DNA of 6,318 nt from Brucellaceae bacterium. GTDB lineage: Bacteria > Pseudomonadota > Alphaproteobacteria > Rhizobiales > Rhizobiaceae. The stretch is taken from positions 1 through 6,318 of the forward strand of contig JAIRVW010000370.1 of NCBI GenBank assembly GCA_031253705.1, read 5' to 3'. Each line of letters starts with the position of its first letter. Within the stretch, counting starts at the first letter, position 1. The notes beneath the pieces were generated by a model. The model did not search any database, was not told the origin of the DNA, and saw nothing but the letters and a program-made list of their open reading frames with translations. Position numbers and translations under genes: made by a program. Shown here piece after piece: positions 1 to 5,730 of the stretch.

Positions 1-606
1 TGCTATTTTCATAAAGTCCACTGTGGCCTGTGAATAGCGCGGCAAGGCCATAGCAATCATCAGGTCTTCAGGCCCGAGGCTTGCGGTTTTCAGGGCTACG
101 CGCTCCATACCGCAATCGCCGGTCAGCATAATTTGCGCACGGCTGAAAGGCAGCAGGCGGTCGGCAAAAAGATGCAGGAGATTGCCGCTGACACCGAAAC
201 CTAAAAAGGCAATCCGCTGGGCATTGAGAATGCGCAGGGCAGCACTTTCCCAGACCGGATTATCGGTTTGTCGTGTCATTGTTTTCAGCAGTTCCAGCGC
301 ATTGCTGAAAGAATCTTCCACCACACGTTTCGGCGGATTATGACGGGCGCGGTCGACATTTTCGACAGGTTTTAGCAGGGATTGATAACCCTGTACCGCA
401 TGAACGCGAAAATCAGCGAAACCGGACAGGCCGAGCGCTTTTACAAAACGTGTGATTGTTGCCGTGGAGGTTTCAGTTGCAACGGCCAGTTCTTCAATGC
501 CCATGGTCGCAACCGGAAACGGATTGGTCAGCACGTAATCAGCAATTTTCTGCTGGTTACCCGTCAGACGAGTCCATTGTGCTTCTATAAGCGCTGGCAG
601 GTTCAC
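1..606 (-). CDS. RpiR/MurR-family transcriptional regulator (HTH_6 + SIS), 3' end beyond window
   Basis: This is the N-terminal 202 residues of a regulator that binds DNA through an RpiR helix-turn-helix and senses a ligand, usually a phosphosugar or related metabolite, through a SIS domain. The start is GTG at 606, chosen because a strong GGGGAGG lies 5 bases upstream and an in-frame stop at 642-640 allows little extension. Residues 1-77 form the HTH_6 domain: 'LTGNQQKIADYVLTNP', then the recognition region 'TSTATITRFVKALGLSGF' at about 46-63. The SIS domain begins near residue 128 with 'RIAFLGFGVSGNL' and continues past 'DLMIAMALPRYSQ' to the window edge. The family is usually about 280-300 residues, so roughly 80-100 are missing because of the window edge, not because of damage. 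It is transcribed in the same direction as the MocR-type gene but separated from it by a terminator. The target and ligand cannot be told from this window. Confidence 0.93.
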   Translation of the reverse strand, partial: MNLPALIEAQWTRLTGNQQKIADYVLTNPFPVATMGIEELAVATETSTATITRFVKALGLSGFADFRVHAVQGYQSLLKPVENVDRARHNPPKRVVEDSFSNALELLKTMTRQTDNPVWESAALRILNAQRIAFLGFGVSGNLLHLFADRLLPFSRAQIMLTGDCGMERVALKTASLGPEDLMIAMALPRYSQATVDFMKIA

Positions 607-611
607 CGATT

Positions 612-618
612 CCTCCCC
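612..618 (-). promoter_or_regulatory. Strong Shine-Dalgarno of the RpiR gene
   Basis: The minus strand reads GGGGAGG, ending 5 bases before a GTG codon. This decides the GTG start at 606, since no ATG near the N-terminus of the conserved domain has a comparable site. Confidence 0.8.
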
Positions 619-636
619 AATCGTTGTCCGTAAAAA

Positions 637-665
637 AATCTATCAAAAAAGATTCAATATGAAAA
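637..665 (-). promoter_or_regulatory. Candidate sigma-70-type promoter of the RpiR gene
   Basis: On the minus strand TTTTCA (665-660) and TAGATT (642-637) are separated by exactly 17 bases. Each matches its consensus hexamer at 4 of 6 positions. Transcription would begin near 630, leaving a short leader that contains the GGGGAGG ribosome site. The region is very AT-rich compared with its surroundings. This is an inference from spacing and composition only. Confidence 0.4.
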
Positions 666-672
666 TCTTTTT
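646..672. promoter_or_regulatory. Inverted repeat, candidate operator of the RpiR regulator
   Basis: AAAAAGATT (646-654) is the exact reverse complement of AATCTTTTT (664-672), with a 9-base spacer. A smaller palindrome, TTCAATATGAA (653-663), lies inside. The dyad covers the -35 hexamer and much of the spacer of the candidate RpiR promoter, which would suit repression, for example autoregulation. RpiR-family proteins commonly bind AT-rich inverted repeats. A chance dyad in AT-rich DNA remains possible. Confidence 0.4.
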
Positions 673-716
673 CATTCTATGTGACAAAATATCTTTTATT
701 GCTTGCAGAATGAAAT

Positions 717-750
717 GAAGCCGCCGTTTCCGGCGGGAAACAGCGGCTTC
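717..750 (-). terminator. Intrinsic terminator after the MocR-type regulator
   Basis: Stem arms GAAGCCGC (717-724) and GCGGCTTC (743-750) pair perfectly. After one mismatch, GTTTCC (726-731) pairs with GGAAAC (736-741) around a 4-base loop. The minus-strand transcript leaves the stem into CATTTCATTC, a modest U-rich tail. It lies 44 bases past the stop of the MocR-type gene and insulates it from the RpiR gene. The plus-strand side has no U tract. Confidence 0.75.
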
Positions 751-794
751 AAAAGGCATGGAATGAGGTATGTGCGTTGAGAGCGCAGAGAATG

Positions 795-2231
795 TCAGGG
801 CTTTGTCCGTGCTAAAATCTGGACTGTGCGGATGAGTTCGGCTTCATTCAGGCTGGCAAAGCCGATGCGGAAAGCTTCCGTGGCGCGGGTTTTATCCAGT
901 TCAAAATGCGCGCCGGGCAAGACGGAGAGGCCGGATCGTGCGGCATTGGCTGCCCATTCCTGTGCGCTGATGCCCTGTCTCAGCCTGAACCAGATGGCCA
1001 GACCACCGGCAGGCAGAACGAAATTCCCGCATGTGCCGAGCGTCTTCTGCAGCTGCTCGGCGAGAAAATCGCGTCGTGCATGATAGATGCGGCGGGCTTT
1101 ACGCGCATGACGTTTGATCGTGCCGTCCGCGAGCAGGTCACTCAGAGCCAGTTCCAGGGGCAGATCGCCTTGACGGTCAATCGCCTCACGATGCCGGATC
1201 ATAAGTTTGAGATAGTTTTCCGGTGCCACAACATAGCCGATACGGATGCCAGGTGCGAGGAGTTTGGAGAATGAACCGAGATAGATGACCGGCAGGTCTT
1301 TGTCTGAGCGGGCAATCAACGGCAGAACAGGGCGGCCGTCATAACGATATTCATTATCGTAATCATCCTCGATAATCACCAGCCCGTAGCGCTGCGCAAT
1401 ATCAAACAGGCGCAGGCGTCGTGCAGCGCCTAGTGTCACTGTTGTCGGATATTGATGATGCGGCGTGACATAAACGGCTTTGAGCTGCGGATCATGACGC
1501 GCCATCATCTCCAGCGCATCAACATCAATGCCGCCTTCATCAACCGGAATGCCGATGATTTCAGCACCCGCTGCACGAAAAGCCGACCATGCCAGCGTAT
1601 AACCGGTCTGTTCGACGGCAATTTTAGTGCCGGGTTCTGCCACGGCCTTGGCGGCCAGAAACAGCCCCATCTGGCTGCCGCGGGTGATCAATATATCTTT
1701 TTCCGTTGCAACCAGCCCGCGCTCGACATTGAGGTAAGCGGAGAGCGTTTCGCGTAACGAGCGGTTACCCGACGGATCGCTATAGGTGCTGGCATGGGTG
1801 AAATTGGCGCTGGTCAGCGCACGACGGAAAGCCTGCGCAAAAGCAGTGGTCGGCAGCAGCCGTGCATCCGGCGCACCGTCAGAAAATTTGAGCGTGATCA
1901 GCGGCACATTGCTGTTCACCGGCAGCGGTTGTTGCACTGCGCCTGTTGTTTTGCCTGAGGCTGAGACATCAGGCAGATCGCGTGCCACGAAAGTGCCGCG
2001 GGACGGTTCTGTTGCCAGCCAGCCCTGCATGGTCAGTTCATGATAAGCGGCATCAACCGTATTGCGGTTGAGCTTCAATGTCTGCGCCAATGAGCGGGTG
2101 CCGGGCAAGGCCGCACCGGGTTTCAGGCGGCCGCGCTCGATCTCACCGATAATGGAACGGGCAAGCGCGAGAAAGATCGGCTCACGTTCTCTGGCAGAGA
2201 CTTCGATGGCAAGGGCGGTGCTTTTTCTCAT
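795..2231 (-). CDS. MocR/PdxR-type regulator: GntR winged helix fused to aminotransferase-like PLP domain
   Basis: This is a 478-residue regulator of the MocR subfamily of GntR proteins, the usual length for the group. Counting from the second of two adjacent Met codons, residues ~10-85 form the winged helix, with 'PGTRSLAQTLKLNRNTVDAA' and the wing 'SRGTFVA'. A variable linker of about 30 residues follows. Residues ~115-475 form a fold-type I aminotransferase domain: 'TPHHQYPTT', the cofactor-ring Asp region 'IIEDDYDNEY' (~287-296), and the PLP-anchoring Lys in 'SFSKLLAPGIRIGY' (Lys ~323). Members usually sense PLP or an amino compound and control vitamin B6, GABA or taurine genes. The target here is unknown, because no pdx, gab or tau gene is in view. 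The start is ATG 2231, because AGG lies 6 bases upstream of it and only 3 from ATG 2234. The MOSC gene precedes it on the same strand with a gap of about 90 bases. Confidence 0.93.
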   Translation of the reverse strand: MRKSTALAIEVSAREREPIFLALARSIIGEIERGRLKPGAALPGTRSLAQTLKLNRNTVDAAYHELTMQGWLATEPSRGTFVARDLPDVSASGKTTGAVQQPLPVNSNVPLITLKFSDGAPDARLLPTTAFAQAFRRALTSANFTHASTYSDPSGNRSLRETLSAYLNVERGLVATEKDILITRGSQMGLFLAAKAVAEPGTKIAVEQTGYTLAWSAFRAAGAEIIGIPVDEGGIDVDALEMMARHDPQLKAVYVTPHHQYPTTVTLGAARRLRLFDIAQRYGLVIIEDDYDNEYRYDGRPVLPLIARSDKDLPVIYLGSFSKLLAPGIRIGYVVAPENYLKLMIRHREAIDRQGDLPLELALSDLLADGTIKRHARKARRIYHARRDFLAEQLQKTLGTCGNFVLPAGGLAIWFRLRQGISAQEWAANAARSGLSVLPGAHFELDKTRATEAFRIGFASLNEAELIRTVQILARTKP

Positions 2232-2320
2232 CATATACCTGAACCGATAAAAGAGAGGATATTGCCTGCCGCATCATAGCGGTTTGCGGACAGCGGCGGA
2301 ATGAAGACTTTATGCGCAGA

Positions 2321-2998
2321 TCAGCCTTGCAGGCGGCGCGACCAGTCTTCAACCTTGCGCGAGGCCAGACGCTTGATGGCATAATCGCGCCAGTTCTGCG
2401 CCAGATGCTCAAGCTCCGCCATAACAGCCAGTTCCTCAAGGTTCATCGTATCAACATAGAGCAGATGCCATGCTTTGCGGATCGTCCATTCGGCCGAGGG
2501 ACGTTCGATCAGCGTCAGCAGATCTCCGGCCTCAACATTGCCTTCCTGCAAAACACGGTAATACCAGCCGGTGCGGCCGCTGCGCTGCACACGCAAGGCC
2601 ATATCTGTGGTGTCAAAGCGGAAATTGAGTTTCCAGCATGGCTGGCGTCCCTGACTGACCTGTATGATGGCATCACCGGCCTGAAATACATCGCCGATAG
2701 CCACAGTTTCCTCTGTCAGACCGGTGGTGGAGATATTCTCACCAAAGGCACCGGCATGGTTCAGAATATCGCGTTCGCCGATTTCCTGCTTCCAGCCTGC
2801 ATAATGATCATAGGCATAATGATGGACAGCTTTTTCAGGGCCGCCGTGATTTTTGCGGTCGCCTTGCGCGTCCTTGATAAAGCCTTCAGAGCCAAGCCAG
2901 TTCTTGCCCGATGACGGTGTTTTATGAATAGCACTTGGTGCGGCGCGCGGCCCGAGCGGGGCGATGGAACCGGTCAGAATTGTATCAATTGAAGTCAT
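2321..2998 (-). CDS. yiiM: MOSC-domain protein, YiiM-like (6-N-hydroxylaminopurine resistance family)
   Basis: This 225-residue cytoplasmic protein is close in length and layout to E. coli YiiM, recalled as about 224 residues. YiiM-family proteins use molybdenum cofactor to reduce N-hydroxylated bases and related N-hydroxyl compounds. Visible family motifs, in order, are 'KNHGGPEKAVHHYAYDHY' (~49-66), 'GAFGENISTTGLTE' (~83-96), 'GDVFQAGDAIIQVSQGRQPC' with the conserved cofactor-binding Cys at 121, and 'FDTTDMA'. The C-terminal part, with 'WTIRKAWHLLY' and ending 'KVEDWSRRLQG', matches the 3-alpha domain that follows MOSC in YiiM. The start was set at ATG 2998, because 'MTSIDTILTGSI' aligns with the YiiM N-terminus. 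An upstream in-frame ATG at 3031 lies inside the tRNA 3' hairpin and would add 11 unmatched residues. No recognisable partner or cofactor gene is adjacent. Confidence 0.93.
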   Translation of the reverse strand: MTSIDTILTGSIAPLGPRAAPSAIHKTPSSGKNWLGSEGFIKDAQGDRKNHGGPEKAVHHYAYDHYAGWKQEIGERDILNHAGAFGENISTTGLTEETVAIGDVFQAGDAIIQVSQGRQPCWKLNFRFDTTDMALRVQRSGRTGWYYRVLQEGNVEAGDLLTLIERPSAEWTIRKAWHLLYVDTMNLEELAVMAELEHLAQNWRDYAIKRLASRKVEDWSRRLQG

Positions 2999-3027
2999 AA
3001 CTGAAATCTCTGTGGCAAAATAGAATG

Positions 3028-3069
3028 CCATCTCTGACCAATATTCTCTTTAACATTGGTCAGAGATGG
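3028..3069 (-). terminator. 15-bp perfect hairpin at the 3' end of tRNA-Cys, probable terminator
   Basis: CCATCTCTGACCAAT (3028-3042) is the exact reverse complement of 3055-3069, with a 12-base AT-rich loop. On the minus-strand transcript the first three bases of the 5' arm are the CCA of the tRNA. After the stem the RNA runs into CATTCTATTTTG, a loose U-rich tail, so an intrinsic terminator for the tRNA transcript is the simplest reading. The upstream alternative ATG of the MOSC gene falls inside the 3' arm. Confidence 0.65.
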
Positions 3070-3140
3070 AGGCCGACCTTGGATTTGAACCAAGCTGCAC
3101 GGATTTGCAATCCGCTGCGTAACCGCTCCGCCATTCGGCC
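3067..3140 (-). tRNA. tRNA-Cys (anticodon GCA)
   Basis: A complete 74-nt cloverleaf folds on the minus strand. The acceptor is GGCCGAA with GTCGGCC, the D-stem GCG/CGC with GG in the loop, and the anticodon stem GCGGA/TCCGT around TTGCAAA, whose anticodon is GCA. The T-stem is CTTGG/CCAAG with loop TTCAAAT, then discriminator T and an encoded CCA. U73 and the GCA anticodon are the classic cysteine identity elements. The seventh acceptor pair is an A.G mismatch (A7 with G66), which is unusual, but all other stems pair. No clear promoter was found upstream. It lies 143 bases past the LysR stop, so either its own weak promoter or readthrough could supply transcription. Confidence 0.93.
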
Positions 3141-3283
3141 TTATCTGGAGGTTGCAAAATCCGGGAGGATGTTTGTTGAAACCGTCTCCTGAATAGAGCC
3201 GATCCGGAGGCAATGAATGATCCGGTTTTTACATTTTAGCTAGGCCGGTCGATGCGAAAATACGACCTGTATCATGAAGAAAA

Positions 3284-4237
3284 TCAGCGATAGGTGCGTT
3301 CTTCCAGTGTGGTATTCCGCAGCATTTCACTCATCATCCGCACGAAAGCGGCCTCTGCAGGATTGAGGCTGCGGCGCGGATTATAAACGAAATGAATATC
3401 AATCGCCGGCAGATCATCCTGCGGCGGTAAAGCCCAGAGCAGACCGGCATCAACCTCGCGGCTGGCAATATGCACCGGCAGAGCGCCGATCCCCAGCCCC
3501 TGAATAATCATACGGCTGACCTCAGGTAAATTGGCCGAAACGCCGCGTGGCTCCGAATGCAAATTGACCCGTTCACGCAGCTGCCGCACCAGAAACAAAG
3601 GGCCGTTTTCAATTTCCGTCTGGAACGACACGGATTGCTGGCCGGAGAGCTCTTCCGGCTTGATATTCTTGCGCCCGAACAGCTCGTGACTAATACCGCA
3701 AAACAGGCCGAAAAACTCGCGATAGAGGATTTTTGCTTCCAGTGACGGATCATCTTCACGCATCAGACACAGGCCGAACGTGGCCTGATTTTGCCGGATA
3801 CGGCTCAGCACATCGGCGCTTTCTGTCACGGCAATGGAATAGGTTGCTTCAGGATATGTACGGCTGAATTGCTGCAGGATCGCATCGAAATGCGGGCAGG
3901 TGACATGGCTGGTCATGGCGATGGAAATATGCCCCGTCACCAGACTTTCTGCAGCGGCCATCAGGCTCGGAATACGTGAAATAGAACCGAACAGCAGGTG
4001 GCTTTCACGATAGAGCGTTTCGCCCGCTGTGGTCAGCGCAAAGTGGCCGGGTCTGCGGTCAAGCAGCCGCTTTTCAACCGTATCCTCAAGGCGTTTGAGC
4101 GCACTGCTGACAGTGGGCTGGCTCAGGTTCAGAAATTCTGCCGCGCGGGTGATGCCGCCCTGTTCCACAACGATGGTGAAAGTGCGCAGCAGGTTCCAGT
4201 CCAGCCGCCATAAAAAGCGTTCTTCATAGGTGCGCAT
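3284..4237 (-). CDS. LysR-family transcriptional regulator, divergent from the CoA-transferase operon
   Basis: This is a 317-residue LysR-type regulator, complete and of normal length. The winged helix-turn-helix spans about residues 13-72: 'LDWNLLRTFTIVVEQGGITR', then 'AAEFLNLSQPTVSSALKRLE' and 'RLLDRRPGHFALTTAGE'. The rest is the periplasmic-binding-protein-like effector domain, from 'GHISIAMTSHV' to the C-terminal 'IIQGLGIGALPVHIA' typical of the family. The start is the second of two adjacent ATG codons (4237), because AGGA lies 6 bases upstream of it and 3 from ATG 4240. A TTG at 4252 was rejected. LysR proteins commonly regulate the divergent neighbour in response to a pathway metabolite. 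The T-N11-A dyad in the shared intergenic region supports control of the CoA-transferase genes. The ligand is unknown. Confidence 0.93.
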   Translation of the reverse strand: MRTYEERFLWRLDWNLLRTFTIVVEQGGITRAAEFLNLSQPTVSSALKRLEDTVEKRLLDRRPGHFALTTAGETLYRESHLLFGSISRIPSLMAAAESLVTGHISIAMTSHVTCPHFDAILQQFSRTYPEATYSIAVTESADVLSRIRQNQATFGLCLMREDDPSLEAKILYREFFGLFCGISHELFGRKNIKPEELSGQQSVSFQTEIENGPLFLVRQLRERVNLHSEPRGVSANLPEVSRMIIQGLGIGALPVHIASREVDAGLLWALPPQDDLPAIDIHFVYNPRRSLNPAEAAFVRMMSEMLRNTTLEERTYR

Positions 4238-4295
4238 CATTAATCCTGTCAATGATGATGATTATGTTTATCTGTTTGCGCTATGGTTGCCGCAG

Positions 4296-4313
4296 TGTCA
4301 AGATTTGTCAAGA
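4296..4313. repeat. Helically phased direct repeat TGTCAAGA x2
   Basis: TGTCAAGA occurs at 4296-4303 and again at 4306-4313, a 10-base period that puts both copies on about the same face of the helix. On the minus strand each copy contains TTGACA. It lies between the LysR start and the CoA-transferase start, so it may be a regulator contact site or part of the LysR promoter. No well-spaced -10 hexamer was found for either TTGACA. Confidence 0.4.
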
Positions 4314-4342
4314 AAGCCGTTTTGAAGCTTTTGAGCGAGGGG

Positions 4343-4367
4343 CAAAGGTGGCGTTTACGCACCTTTG
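4343..4367. promoter_or_regulatory. Perfect dyad with T-N11-A spacing, candidate LysR-type operator or leader hairpin
   Basis: CAAAGGTG (4343-4350) and CACCTTTG (4360-4367) are exact reverse complements separated by 9 bases. T4349 and A4361 frame exactly 11 bases, the T-N11-A pattern of LysR-family boxes, here inside GGT-N11-ACC arms. It ends 22 bases before the subunit A ATG. If the transcript starts upstream, the same bases would form a hairpin in the leader close to the ribosome site. There is no U tract after it, so it is not an ordinary terminator. Confidence 0.55.
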
Positions 4368-4389
4368 TAGCAATAACTGGATGGTCTGA

Positions 4390-5082
4390 ATGACACTACC
4401 CGACAAAATCGGTCTGATGGAGGACGCAATCTCTGAAATCAGAGATGGCGCTGTGGTGATGCTGGGTGGTTTCGGTGTGCCCGGAACGCCGTTTTGCCTG
4501 ATTAAAGAGCTGGTGCGGCAGGGCGCGCGCGGCCTGACAATCATCAAAAATGATGCCAATGAAGCCGGTATGGGCGTCGACTGGCTGCTGGAAAACGGGC
4601 AGGTGGAACGTCTTATTGCCAGCCATATCGGGCTGAACCCCACTGCCGTGCGGCTGATGAATGAAGGCCGTATCAAGGTGGATTTCGTGCCGCAGGGTAT
4701 TCTCGCCGAGCGTATCCGTGTGGCCGGTGCAGGGCTGATGGGCTTTGTAACCGACATCGGTATCGGCACGCCATTGGCCGAAGGCAAGCCGCAGGTGAAT
4801 ATCGGCAGCGAGACAGGTGTGCTGGAAACCGCACTGAAAGCGGATTTCGCACTGCTCCATGCCGAAAAATCTGACCCTTTCGGCAATCTGCTCTTTGCGG
4901 CGACAGCGCGCAATTTCAATCCGTTGATGGCCATGGCCGCTGACAAAACCATTGTTGAGGCAGAACAGGTTGTGCCGTTCGGGCAGATTGCACCGGACGC
5001 AGTGCACCTGTCCGGTGCCTTTGTGGATCATGTGGCGGAATTGGGCGAATTGCCGGAGGTCTATGATGTCATCAGACGCTAA
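4390..5082 (+). CDS. 3-oxoacid/acetoacetate-type CoA-transferase, subunit A
   Basis: This 230-residue alpha subunit of a family I CoA-transferase works with subunit B to move CoA between an acyl-CoA donor and a carboxylic acid in the cytoplasm. The family signature 'GGFGVPGTP' is at 26-34. It is followed by 'IIKNDANEAGMGVD', 'ASHIGLNP' (77-84), 'VPQGILAERIRVAGAG' (100-114) and 'ARNFNPLMAMAADKTIVEAE' (173-192), all collinear with E. coli AtoD. Length is close to the family norm of about 220. The ribosome site is weak (TGGA 8 bases before the ATG), and the frame is closed by a TGA directly before the start. The last 17 bases overlap subunit B, which suggests coupled translation. No clear sigma-70 -10 element is visible upstream, consistent with activator-dependent expression. 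The exact acid substrate (acetoacetate, 3-oxoadipate or another) cannot be assigned from sequence. Confidence 0.93.
   Translation: MTLPDKIGLMEDAISEIRDGAVVMLGGFGVPGTPFCLIKELVRQGARGLTIIKNDANEAGMGVDWLLENGQVERLIASHIGLNPTAVRLMNEGRIKVDFVPQGILAERIRVAGAGLMGFVTDIGIGTPLAEGKPQVNIGSETGVLETALKADFALLHAEKSDPFGNLLFAATARNFNPLMAMAADKTIVEAEQVVPFGQIAPDAVHLSGAFVDHVAELGELPEVYDVIRR
5055..5059 (+). promoter_or_regulatory. Shine-Dalgarno of subunit B inside the subunit A gene
   Basis: GGAGG lies 3 bases before ATG 5063 and 6 bases before ATG 5066. The spacing favours the second ATG and rules out the longer in-frame ORF beginning at 4952, which is only overlap with subunit A. Confidence 0.75.
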
Positions 5083-5722
5083 AGAACGGATGCTGCGCCG
5101 TGCAGCCAAAGACATCTTGTCAGGTATGACTGTCAATTTAGGCATCGGCCTGCCGACAGAAGTGCTGCAATATGTGGCACCGGATATGCCGGTTTGCCTG
5201 CATTCGGAAAACGGTATCGCCGGTGTGGGGCCAAGCCGCTCCTATGAGGAGGCCGACCGTAATCTGATTGATGCCGGCGGTGCCTATGTCTCCAGAGTAG
5301 CAGGTACTGCATTTTTCGACAGCGCCGTGAGTTTTTCCATTGTCCGTTCAGGGCGACTGGACTTGACGATGCTCGGCGCTTTTGAAGTGGCAGCCAATGG
5401 TGATCTCGCCAACTGGATCATTCCGGGCAAGTTCTCCCCTGGCATGGGTGGTGCCATTGAACTGGCGCAAAAAGCCCGTCAGGTTGCCGTGGTGATGATG
5501 CATACTGACCGCAAAGGGAACCCGAAAATCCTGCCGCAATGCACCTTGCCGCTGACCGCCCAAGGACGGGTGAACCGGATTTATACGGATATGGCAGTGT
5601 TTGATGTGCGTGACGGTGTATTGCATCTGACTGAAATCGCGGATGGCGTAACGCTTGATCAGCTCAAAGCTGCAACGGCGGCGGATTTCACCATTCCTGA
5701 TTACGATCTTCCGGTATTTTGA
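5066..5722 (+). CDS. 3-oxoacid/acetoacetate-type CoA-transferase, subunit B (catalytic Glu)
   Basis: This 218-residue beta subunit is collinear with E. coli AtoA. It carries the catalytic glutamate in 'SENG' (Glu48), which forms the covalent glutamyl-CoA intermediate in family I enzymes. Other visible motifs are 'MTVNLGIGLPTEV' (21-33), 'AGTAFFDSAVSFSIVRSG' (79-96), 'LANWIIPGKFSPGMGGA' (114-130), 'KILPQCTLPLTAQG' (154-167) and 'HLTEIADG' (187-194). The start follows GGAGG by 6 bases and overlaps the end of subunit A by 17 bases. All expected motifs are intact, so the A/B pair should be active. The next gene starts 8 bases after its stop, so the three form one transcription unit. The linked M20 deacylase resembles the yodS-yodR-yodQ arrangement of Bacillus subtilis and hints at an acylated amino acid or similar acid as substrate, which is inference. 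Confidence 0.93.
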   Translation: MSSDAKERMLRRAAKDILSGMTVNLGIGLPTEVLQYVAPDMPVCLHSENGIAGVGPSRSYEEADRNLIDAGGAYVSRVAGTAFFDSAVSFSIVRSGRLDLTMLGAFEVAANGDLANWIIPGKFSPGMGGAIELAQKARQVAVVMMHTDRKGNPKILPQCTLPLTAQGRVNRIYTDMAVFDVRDGVLHLTEIADGVTLDQLKAATAADFTIPDYDLPVF

Positions 5723-5730
5723 GGCACACC

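Noticed and set aside
2273..2301. TATGAT on the minus strand as a -10 for the MocR-type gene
   Set aside because: The -10 is good, but the hexamer 17 bases upstream (TTCCGC) is a poor -35, so it was not called a promoter.
2312..2914. Plus-strand 200-codon open frame
   Set aside because: It lies opposite the YiiM-like gene, whose family motifs are clear, and no family was recognised in it.
2999..3031. ATG 3031 as the MOSC start
   Set aside because: It lies in the terminator hairpin arm without a spaced ribosome site and adds residues not seen in YiiM.
3028..3140. tRNA-Cys 3' end as a mobile-element attachment site
   Set aside because: Only CCA is shared with the inverted arm, the repeat is inverted and not direct, and no integrase or flanking mobile genes are present.
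3247..3267. GGTCG/CGACC hairpin after the LysR stop
   Set aside because: Only 5 pairs with an 11-base loop and no U tract, so a terminator is not supported.
3141..3283. CCGGATC repeated twice between the LysR gene and tRNA-Cys
   Set aside because: A 7-base direct repeat without further structure could easily be chance, and no small ORF or RNA could be supported in this gap.
4241..4252. TTG at 4252 as the LysR start
   Set aside because: It would place the ribosome site inside the coding sequence. ATG 4237 has AGGA at good spacing and gives the usual LysR N-terminus.
4952..5065. Upstream extension of subunit B to 4952
   Set aside because: The extra 38 residues are out-of-frame reading of subunit A. 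The GGAGG and AtoA-like N-terminus place the start at 5066.
4308..5145. Long minus-strand open frames of 214 and 249 codons opposite the CoA-transferase subunit A gene
   Set aside because: They are antisense to strongly conserved subunit A and B coding sequence, have no recognisable domain, and show the low-complexity composition typical of reverse-strand shadows.
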